From positions 13,903,476 to 13,967,475 of the forward strand of contig NC_049989.1 in NCBI RefSeq assembly GCF_000003815.2: a stretch of 64,000 bases of DNA, written 5' to 3'. Shown one piece after another: positions 30,901 through 37,200 of this stretch. Made by a program: the position numbers and the translations under genes. The notes beneath the pieces are model-generated. The model ran no database searches. It had not been told where the DNA came from and saw nothing but the letters and a program-made list of their open reading frames with translations. Source of the DNA: Branchiostoma floridae. Lineage: Eukaryota > Chordata > Leptocardii > Amphioxiformes > Branchiostomatidae. How positions within the stretch are numbered: position 1 is the stretch's first letter; each line of letters starts with the position of its first letter.

Positions 30901-33358
30901 AATGTTTTTTTAATAGAAGACAGACCAATTCAGTAATTCGATGTTTAGAAACTCTTTTTTCATTTGATTTTGTTTAACATCCAGGCTTTTTCCAAAATAC
31001 GCACCAGCCAGCTTTTTTCAGAAGCTTTCTTGTTTATATACTTCTTACTTTTTACAGACATGTTGTGAAGCATTGGTGAACATAGAAAAATAAAGGCAAT
31101 AATAAGAATTCCATTACTGGAAGTGAATATGCATAATAAAAAGGAAAAATTTGAAATTTTGGGCAAGTGGAAAATTGGTTTGGACAAGTTAATGTTTTAT
31201 ATGCTTGCCCGATAGGACAAGTGAATTTAAGAAAACCCTGTATTAGTTTGTGAAGAATTCAAGGAGGTTGACAATAGCATTTTGTGTGGAATGATTGTGG
31301 GATTTTCAGACTTCAGCCTGTACTTTGTTTTACAGGTTAACCGTTTATCTCCTCTGATTTTGTCTGTTGTCTGCCATATGTCCTCAAAATGGCCCTCATG
31401 ATGAATTGTTCTCTCTTTTTTTTTCTTCCCAATTCTTTTGTTTGGATTCATTTGTGTTCTTTTAGACATTAAGAAGCATAGCTTGAGAAAAATACATGAA
31501 AATAGTGCACAATATTGAGGCAAAAGACGTAGACTGCCTGCATTACCCAAAGCTAACATCAAGTACAAGTACAGGTACAGGTACTGGTACAGAGGTTATG
31601 GTATGGATCCAGTCCTGTCACAAAATAAGCATATACTTGGTGTAGATTAATGCAGCACCGTTACTTTAATGTCCAGTATTTTGGACATATCGAATAGATT
31701 TTTACCAGTTTGCTGCCCATCTGCATTGTGGTTTTCCATGCTAAGACAGTACCTTCACCTGTTTGAAAGTTTACACCACATTTTTATCCCCAGGATCTGC
31801 CATCGACAGCAGCCTGAAGATGCTGGCTGAGCGCCGTACCGATATCTTCGGTGCCGGCGACGAGGAGACGCGCATCGGTCGCAAGCTCGGAGAGGAGGAG
31901 AAGAAGACGACAAAGGTGACGTGGGATGGACACACCGCCAGTATGGAGGCCACGACAAGGGCCGCGCAGAAGAACATCACACTACAGGAGCAGATTGAGG
32001 CTATCCACAAGGCTAAGGGTCTCACAGCTGATGAAGAGAAGGAAAAGATTGGTCCCGCCATCCCCGCCCAGACAACAGTAGAGCCAACCCCCACTACGAG
32101 CACCATGCCCACCAAACCCCCCGTCCCCCTCCCCACTCCCCAGTCAACCACTATTGTCCACACCCCTATGGCGATACCTGTTCCAGCCCCACCCAAACCC
32201 CCCATGCCGCCACAGATGTTACAGCAGCTGCGCCCCCATGTGAACCTCATCCCCCGACCCCCCATGCCACCCCAACCCCCCATGCTCATCGCCCGACCCC
32301 CTATGGTCCCACCCCCTATGGCTCAGATGGCGAGGGCGGCAGGGTTTGCCTTCCCCCCTGGCACCATGCCCACACAGCCGCCCCGCCCGCCCATGTCCAT
32401 GCCACAGTTTGTCCCCGCCCCTCCCCCCGTCCCCGCACCCCCTCGCCCCATCATCCAAGAGCGCCCCCCTGCCACAGAAGAACCGGCAACTAAGAAACAG
32501 AAGACAGAGGACTCCCTGGTCTCAGAGGAGGAGTTCCTGAAGAGAAACAAGGGGCCGGTCACCTTCAAGATCATCGTGCCCAAGATGGACGACAAGAGCG
32601 AGTGGAACCTGAATGGACAGACTCTGACCTTCACCCTGCCTGTTACAGACACTGTGAGTCTTCTGGAAGTTCTTTTTTTTTCTATTGCAAGTAAATTCAA
32701 CTGGTATTAGGACAACTAGCACTACATTTGTTAAACTAATGGTGTTATCTTTTTACTTTGGAACAATTTATAGGAAATTTACTTATTATCGTTTTGACAA
32801 CATTTTCTGGATACAAACTGTAGATGTCTTTAGACAGCTTGGCACAAACCTGAACTTTAAATATCTCATTATCTCAGGTGTCTGTTATCAAGGCTAAGAT
32901 CCATGAGGCTTTGGCAATGCCTGCTGGGAAACAGAAGCTGCAGTATGAGGTAAGATTTTCTCTCTTCCTAACTTCATTCGTGAAAAGCAAAAAGTGTAAT
33001 GCAAAGGTTTACTATAGATGGATATACTTTGCATGGGGCATCGTGGTAAAACATGTTTCCAAACAGCCGAAAAAGCGTTTGTTCAAAACGAAAACTAATT
33101 AAAAAAGACACAAAATATTAAACTTAACAAATGATTTGACTAACATTTCTACTTAACCCTATCATTTGTTTTTATTTCTCTTTACCTTAGAAGAGAGGAA
33201 GGTGATGACAATAATGCATTTGTTGATGTGTTTTTATGTTCTTTTCTTTTACATAGGGAATCTTCATCAAAGATTCCAATACGCTGGCTTTCTACAACAT
33301 GACTCATGGAGCAACTATCCAACTGGCACTGAAGGAGAGAGGAGGAAGGAAGAAGTAG
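6906..33358 (+). CDS. SF3A1: Splicing factor 3A subunit 1 (SF3a120/SAP114), complete
   Basis: Twelve coding exons: 6906-6944, 21708-21888, 25197-25309, 25678-25938, 26514-26739, 27923-28063, 28676-28737, 29078-29207, 30305-30493, 31794-32653, 32878-32949 and 33257-33358. They total 2376 nt (791 codons plus stop) with all phases consistent; human SF3A1 is about 793 residues. SF3A1 is part of the SF3a complex of U2 snRNP and acts at the branch site in the nucleus. Exons 2-3 encode SURP module 1 (VGIIYPPPEVRNIVDKTASF) and exon 4 SURP module 2 (VKLTAQFVARNGRQF). Then follow a charged RERERKREEDERE stretch, a WHDFVVVETVDF segment, an acidic and proline-rich region, and the VSPITGERIPVDK motif. Exon 10 carries a long proline-rich linker and a KKQKTED basic patch. 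Exons 10-12 form the C-terminal ubiquitin-like domain, ending in GGRKK. Oddities: a 13.4 kb transposon in intron 1, three decoy copies of the exon 9 start, and a partial pseudogene copy at 43437-44600. Confidence 0.96.
6945..7218. other. SF3A1 intron 1, segment left of the transposon
   Basis: Donor GTTAGT follows the 39-nt first coding exon. The 270 bp up to the transposon are AT-rich, with GTGCAA/TTGCAC words that also occur right of the element (20642-20895), as expected if one sequence was split by the insertion. No gene seen. Confidence 0.6.
7219..7227. repeat. Left 9-bp target-site duplication of the MULE
   Basis: AATTATTTT immediately outside the left terminal inverted repeat, identical to 20633-20641. 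Confidence 0.85.
7228..8028. repeat. Left terminal inverted repeat of the MULE
   Basis: About 800 bp, reverse-complementary to 19826-20632. It begins with short ACCGGAAAACAC repeats. Homology stops sharply after CGGCGTAA at 8028. An open frame of 109 codons (7357-7686) crosses it, but its right-hand counterpart is the same DNA read inverted, so I do not treat it as a gene. Confidence 0.9.
8029..8750. other. MULE interior with no recognised feature
   Basis: Non-coding stretch between the left inverted repeat and the tandem array; AT-rich after 8330. I see no exon or repeat of note. Confidence 0.5.
8828..9825. repeat. Minisatellite array, about 120-bp unit, nine copies
   Basis: The word CAAGTGGTCCCTGTA starts at about 8830, 8904, 9014, 9133, 9251, 9374, 9496, 9618 and 9741. 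The first two spacings are shorter (74 and 110 bp) and the rest are 118-123 bp. Each unit holds GTACCATTCCCAAAAATACA, TTTTCAACAGAC, a variable poly-A tract, and CTTTCCGTCCAACTTCCAC. Most length variation lies in the poly-A tract. The array lies between the left terminal repeat and the 3' end of the transposase gene. Long open frames on both strands here are by-products of the repeat. Confidence 0.9.
9887..15109 (-). CDS. OTU-type cysteine protease / MULE transposase gene, interrupted by a hAT MITE
   Basis: Minus-strand exons are 15109-14485, 13948-12081 (containing a 433-bp insertion), 11885-11796, 11413-11178 and 10909-9887, and all junction phases agree. Exon A encodes an OTU-like protease: GVQGDGNCLYRAIS gives the catalytic Cys in the DGNC motif. 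The partner His lies in NHFVLL, formed at the start of the next exon. That exon also has Ala/Pro/Thr- and Lys-rich repeats (PRWSKRAKKPSARA) and an 11-residue SITECQPTDEL tandem array. The last exon is a MULE-type DDE transposase: Asp in GVDKTFNLG, Asp in GSDNERAL, the CHRH pair in LYCHRHIRKN, and Glu in NAESANHIL. The protein would cut and join element ends in the nucleus. No initiator ATG was found, because exon A starts at an acceptor and an upstream exon is missing. A TAG created by the MITE at 12961-12963 stops the frame before the transposase domain, so this copy probably makes no full-length product. Confidence 0.85.
12531..12963. mobile_element. Nested hAT-type MITE inside the transposase exon
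   Basis: The ends TAGGGCTGGGTACCGGTAC and its inverted partner (reading GTACCGATACCCAGCCCTA) are flanked by identical 8-bp words CATGAGAC (12523-12530 and 12964-12971), the duplication length of hAT elements. The interior has GGTCCAGGTCC repeats in both orientations. No transposase is encoded. Removing the element plus one duplication restores an open frame (LPNGLM joined to SLERLIT). The added 441 bp is a multiple of three, but the element supplies an immediate TAG. Confidence 0.9.
13025..13465. repeat. Coding minisatellite, 33-bp unit (39-bp variants)
   Basis: On the minus strand the unit encodes SITECQPTDEL; variants at both ends carry two extra Glu residues (SITEEECQPTDEL). There are about 12-13 units. 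The plus strand is also open here. The minus reading is preferred because it joins in phase to the OTU exon upstream and to the transposase exons downstream. Confidence 0.88.
13545..13910. repeat. GC-rich imperfect repeats encoding Ala/Pro/Thr tracts
   Basis: Repeats of GCTGTGGGAGCTGTGGCT on the plus strand read as APTAAT tracts on the minus strand. Three copies of a PRWSKRAKKPSARA-type basic block separate them (the third is PRCSKRAKKLSARA). They are part of the transposase gene's second exon. Other frames give Gln/Pro-rich or Cys/Gly-rich shadows. Confidence 0.75.
15219..15342. repeat. 31-bp tandem repeat, about 3.5 units
   Basis: The unit contains ATTCAGGAGGCCCGGT and AACGCTTAACGGTAA and is repeated from about 15241, with a partial unit before it. 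It is within the MULE, just upstream of the OTU exon. Confidence 0.85.
15345..19825. other. MULE interior upstream of the OTU exon, no recognised gene
   Basis: About 4.5 kb without a convincing exon. It should hold the promoter and any 5' exon of the OTU-MULE gene, because the first known exon opens at an acceptor. Minus-strand open frames at 16482-16667 and 16862-17062 are candidates I cannot support. A short palindromic ATATATCATATGGTC repeat lies at 19350-19400. A TTTATTGCAC-containing stretch at about 18596-18700 resembles a retroelement tail. Confidence 0.4.
19826..20632. repeat. Right terminal inverted repeat of the MULE
   Basis: Reverse complement of 7228-8028. It carries one extra 6-bp AACGTT-type repeat at about 20220 compared with the left copy. 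It ends at 20632, followed by the AATTATTTT duplication. Confidence 0.9.
20633..20641. repeat. Right 9-bp target-site duplication of the MULE
   Basis: AATTATTTT, identical to 7219-7227. Confidence 0.85.
20642..21707. other. SF3A1 intron 1, segment right of the transposon
   Basis: Contains GTGCAACTT/GTTGCAC repeats (20645-20895), which also occur just left of the transposon. It also has a truncated SINE-like word (CTTATTACCTGGACGTCT, about 21270), and a GTGCAGGTAA/TTACCTGCAC inverted-repeat region from 21340 to 21650. No exon until the acceptor at 21706-21707. Confidence 0.5.
21959..23231. mobile_element. Non-autonomous hAT-type element, copy 1 (1.27 kb)
   Basis: The ends CAGTGTTTCCGCCAGA and TCTGGCGGAAACACTG are perfect inverted repeats. 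The flanking 8-bp words TTTGTATA (21951-21958 and 23232-23239) are identical. The interior is shared with the copy at 23665-24910: GGCGTCCACCC near the left end, four TTCGCGGTTTT repeats near the right end, and GTGGACGGCCTCCCAGCTG at the end. No transposase frame. It lies in SF3A1 intron 2. Confidence 0.92.
23373..23619. mobile_element. Small MITE with CAGGGGTGCC ends (247 bp)
   Basis: CAGGGGTGCCTACTAG on the left mirrors GGCACCCCTG on the right, and GCATTTGCAC / GTGCAAATGC extends the inverted repeat. ATAAC lies directly on both sides (23368-23372 and 23620-23624), giving a 5-bp duplication rather than the 8 bp of hAT. The interior has repeated CGCATAAGGTTCGTACG-like words. It sits between the two larger hAT elements. 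Confidence 0.75.
23665..24910. mobile_element. Non-autonomous hAT-type element, copy 2 (1.25 kb)
   Basis: Same inverted ends as copy 1 and same orientation, with 8-bp flanks CTTGGAGA (23657-23664 and 24911-24918). The different duplications show two separate insertions, not a local duplication. Small internal indels separate the copies; neither encodes a transposase. Confidence 0.92.
26786..27252. repeat. Inverted-end repeat with ACAGTCAAACCTGT termini
   Basis: ACAGTCAAACCTGTCTATA at 26786 is mirrored by a TACAGGTTTGACTGTA word ending near 27252. The interior contains GGTGGCCACTATAGACGA and similar words. Related stretches with TACAGGTTTGAC, GGACCACC and TTGGCCAGGTG occur at about 27350-27500, 58680-58860 and 62880-63020, so it is a dispersed family. 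It lies in SF3A1 intron 5. Confidence 0.6.
27662..27869. mobile_element. TA-duplicating MITE, second 208-bp copy
   Basis: CTGTAAATGCAG to TGCATTTACAG with TA on each side (27660-27661 and 27870-27871). Same length and internal layout as 3919-4126, with scattered substitutions. It ends about 53 bp before SF3A1 exon 6, close to the likely branch-point zone. Confidence 0.78.
28312..28620 (+). repeat. tRNA-derived SINE with a 67-bp internal tandem duplication
   Basis: GGCCAAGTGGGTAGAGTG resembles an A-box and GGTTGTAAGTTTGACCGC a degenerate B-box. The segment TGTTTGCCTTGCATTTGGTA through ATTTAAAAATG occurs twice in a row (about 28342-28408 and 28409-28475). The tail runs to about 28620. It is inside SF3A1 intron 6. 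Confidence 0.55.
29900..30304 (+). pseudogene. SF3A1: Three tandem decoy copies of the 5' half of SF3A1 exon 9
   Basis: A 135-bp unit (about 41 bp of intron ending TTTCCCCAG plus about 94 bp of exon) is repeated with starts at 29900, 30035 and 30170. The functional exon begins at 30305. Each copy has its own pyrimidine tract and AG acceptor and would join in the same phase. Copies 1 and 2 end in a TAG after VDKL. Copy 3 continues for Gln-Glu and then meets TGA. Only the fourth copy runs on to EHMRISLLDPRW. None of the first three has a usable donor that I can see. Confidence 0.9.
30541..31239. mobile_element. Possible TIR element with CAGGGTT ends and a nested tRNA-like SINE
   Basis: CAGGGTTGGACAAGTC at 30541 faces an inverted GACAAGTG...AAAACCCTG ending near 31239. 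Words such as GGGCAAGT / ACTTGCCC occur near both ends. I found no clean target-site duplication (TGTTAG against TATTAG), so the boundaries are tentative. It lies in SF3A1 intron 9. Confidence 0.45.
30791..30868 (+). repeat. tRNA-Ser/Leu-like sequence (SINE head or tRNA pseudogene)
   Basis: GCATGGCCGAGCGGTCTACT is a good A-box region of a tRNA with a long variable arm. GTGGGTTCGAAACCCCAC is a near-perfect T-arm and B-box. The acceptor stem does not pair convincingly and no clear anticodon arm is evident. It lies within the larger element at 30541-31239, so I favour a SINE head. Confidence 0.5.
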
Positions 33359-33925
33359 AGCAAAAGCAAAACTTCAAAAGACTTGGTGAAAAGGAAAATG
33401 TTTAATGTCACAGTCCATACTGGAAATTCAACTTCAAGTGTATCCTACCCTCTTTGTACAGTGAGGGGTCCATCCAAATGTGTCTTTGATAAGTCTAAGA
33501 CTGATGGTTGAATACTGCACCTTTTAGGTAATATTTGCAAGACCTTTTCTCCAATTTCTTGCAAAAGTATTCTACAGGATTTCTATACACCAAGGAGCTT
33601 TTACTGATAAAAGCTCCTTGTATACACCAAGCATTTTGTTTCATATCGTAAGCACTCTACCTAACTTGTAAGAAGGTATACTTTTGTTTCTGCAAATGTA
33701 CTGACAAAAAAAGTGCATTGTAAAATATGGATGTTTACTTGACTGATACATATAGTACTTAAGATGTTGTTTATTTCTAAGGAAATTGCATATTCAAAGG
33801 TTTGGCTATTCATATCTTAAAACGTAATGAGAACCTCATGAGTATGATAGTCACAGTTTTAATCTGCATCCATAATCATTGATTGTGTAAAGAACTAAGT
33901 GGAAGGAATAAATGTGTCGACATGT
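33359..33925 (+). other. SF3A1: SF3A1 3' UTR with hairpin and polyadenylation signal
   Basis: After the TAG at 33356-33358 the UTR runs about 560 bp to an AATAAA at about 33907-33912. At 33591-33620 a perfect 13-bp stem (CAAGGAGCTTTTA with its complement) encloses a 4-base CTGA loop. The aligned pseudogene UTR near 44580 lacks this hairpin. Confidence 0.65.
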
Positions 33926-34287
33926 GCTGGTTTTTGAAGTTTGAACACGGCCTTATTACTTCCAATAATAGTTATGAATCTGTGTGAGTGTGTCTGGTAT
34001 ATTACCCGAATATTTCATGGTGTAAATGTTTCTCCCCCTCGATTAACTTAGGCATGAGAAAAGTGTATCCGTGCATGTTTTGTTGCACCCGTAGTTGGTT
34101 TATAGGGCATGATCCTTCCCTAAATGTGTAAAAGAATACTGGAGAACTACCAACAACACGTCAACAAAGTAGAGGAAAGTATTTAGCAGGATATAACTCG
34201 TTACATTCAGTATATGCTGTCGCTGCTACATTTTCATTAGTTATACTTATAGTCTTTTTTTACTCAGCAACATTTTTGGAGGATCTC

Positions 34288-37200
34288 TTAGGGATGTGGA
34301 TGCCTACGGGCTTTCAGAACCATCTGCATACTTTGTAATTGTTGCATGTAGTCCATCGCTCTCTTTTCATCACCCATTTCTGTCCATAGTAATCGTAAGT
34401 TGTTCAGTGTACCAGCAATGCTAGGGTGTGCCGTTGTCTCTCCATATATAGCTTTACGCATCGTTAACGACTGTTCAAAGTAACTTCTTGCTTTCTTCAG
34501 ATCTCCGCATTTAACCCAAGATGTACCAAGGTTGTTGAGTGACGCAGCAATGTCCGGATGTGCCGTGTTGTCTCCATGGATAGTTTTCATCGTCGTTATT
34601 GACTGTTCGTAGTAGCTGATCGCTTTCTTGTGATCACCAAGTTTACTCCAACAACAACCCAAGTTCTGAAGTAACGCAGCAATGTCAATGTCTGGATGTG
34701 CTGTGTTGTCTCCATAGACAATTTTCATCATCGTAAGTGCCTGTTCGTAGTAGCTGATTGCTTTCTTATTCTGAACACCAAGTTTATGCCAAGCTGATCC
34801 CAGGTTGTTCAACGATGCGGCAGTGTCCGGATGTGCCGGGTTGTCTCCATAGATAGTCTTTTCCATCGATAGTGACTGTTCATAGTAGCTGATTGCCTTC
34901 TTATGATCACCAAGATTACCCCAAGACACTCCAAGGTTTCTTAGTGACCTAGCAATGTCCGGATGTGCCGTGTTGTGTCCATAGACAGTCTTTTCCATCG
35001 ATAGTGCAAGTTCTTTGTAGCTGATTGCTTTCCTATGATCGCAGAGTTCACCCCAAGACGATCCCAGGTTGTTTAGTGACGCAACAATGTCCGGATGTGC
35101 CGTGTTGTCTCCATGGATAGTTTTCATCATCGATAGTGACTGTTCACAGTAGCTGATTGCTTTTTTGTGATCCCGGAGTCTACTCCAATATGACCCCAGG
35201 TTGTGAAGTGACTTGGCAATATTCAGATGTGCCGTGTTGTCTCCATGGATAGTTCTCTGCATCGATAGTGACTGTTCTCCGTATTTGATTGCTTTCCTTT
35301 GATCGCCTAGTTTATTCCAAGCTGATCCCAGGTTGGTAAGTAACGCGGCAATTTCCGGATGTGCCGTGTTTTCTCCATAGACAGTTTGCATCATCGCTAG
35401 TGACTGCTTGTAGTACATAATTGCTTTCTTGTGGTCACCGAGTTTACTGCAAGACAATCCAAGGTTGACAAGTGACGAAGCAATTTCAGGATGTACTATG
35501 TCGACTCCATAGATAGTTTTCGTCATGGATATTGATTGTTCGTAGTAGGTGATTGCTTTCTTGTCATCACCGAGGTTACCCCAGGAACTTCCGAGGTTGC
35601 TCAGTGACTTAGCAATGTCAGGATGTGCCGTGTTGTTTCCATAGATAGTTTTCTGCATCGTTAGTGACTGTTCGTAATACCTGATTGCTCTCTTTTCATT
35701 GCCGAGATTACTCCAAGATATTCCCAGGTTGCCAAATGACCCGGCAATGTCCGGATGTGCCATGTTGTCTCCATACATAGTCTTCTGCATCGTTAGACCC
35801 TGTTCGAAGTACCTGATTGCTGTCTTCTGATCGCCGAGTATATGGTAACATATTCCTAGGTTGTCAAGTGACGCAGCAATGTCAGGATGTGCGGTGTTGT
35901 CTCCATAGATAGTTTTCGCCATCGTAAGAGACTGTTCGTAGCAGCTGATTGCTTTCTTCTGATCACCGAGTTGACTCCAAGATGATCCCAGGTTGTTTAG
36001 TGACGCGGCAATGTCCGGATGTGTTGTGTTGTCTCCATAGATGCTTTTGCGTATACTAAGTGACTCTTCCAAAAGTCTAATTCCTTTGGTAATATTGCCA
36101 AAGGAGACCCAGGAGGTTCCCAATATCCTCAGTATTTCCGAACGTTTGGTGTTATCGCTACCGGCATCTGTTAATGCTGCTTCCAAATGGCGTATAGACT
36201 GATCAAGCAGAAACAGGTTTTTTGCTATTCGACCCCTATATTCATGGGAAGTATCGAGGATTGTCCAATTTGGTTGGAGTTCCAAATTGTTCTCAATCAT
36301 GTCTACTATACATTTTTTCAAAGGGATCGCTCTGCAGTAGTATCGAAACAGAACATTTGTGTCTGGAATGTGGAATACCGACCTCAGCGTAGTGTCAGGT
36401 ACGCTTTGCATCTGTTGCTGAAATTTCATTTCGACAAGAGGGGACATGTTGTCTCTTTGTCCCCCGTTGGCCAAGTATGTTCTCAACCGGAGCTCTGCCG
36501 AGATGCTGGTCAGTACCGTAAGGTGGGTGGCATTCTCGTCATTGAACGTTTCTGTTTCTGTTAATTCATTTACAACATCCCACGTGCTAGCAAGGCTGAT
36601 TTGACAGCATAGAGCTAAGACTTCGATGGCTATGTCTGGAAAACGATAGATGTCTTTTTTGACATCTAACAATTGTCCGGTAGGCTCAAAGGTGGAAAAC
36701 TGCTCCATGTTGTCCCGCAAGATTAGAGCAGCAGACAGACGGGATTGCACACGTGAAAGTAGAGCATTTGTTTGGATTTCTTTTAGTTTTCCCATGTACT
36801 CGGTCACAAGGGTTCCATTCCCCACTAAGAAAACCACCCGCCTGAGGATGTCTGACAGGTGGTACCCTTCTGCTAGGGAAACTTCTAAACGCTGAAACTT
36901 TGCCATTTCGATAGGGGTTTGGATAAGACTAACGGGAGGTTTGGTTTTCGTCTGGTCTCTTCCAAATGGTGTCTTACATGCCCAAGGCATGAAGCCGTCA
37001 AAGGCAAATCCACGCGGTGTGACAGAGTCAAAGAACCAGTCTTTCTCTGGGTCCTTGGATTTAAAATCGTTGAGTGACGGGATGGCCATGGCTGGGAGGA
37101 TGGTCTCTCCGAGGTTGATGACTTTCAGGTGCAGGTAGTGTGTGAGGTTGATGAAGTAACTCCTTGTGTCGTCATTGTCTTTCCCGTCCTCAATCAGAAT

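Noticed and set aside
31771-32700. Minus-strand frames of 125-172 codons opposite SF3A1 exon 10
   Set aside because: Gly-rich shadows of the proline-rich plus-strand coding sequence.
36187-36564. 125-codon plus-strand frame and similar ones within 36187-37444
   Set aside because: Antisense shadows of the long NTase-TPR exon.
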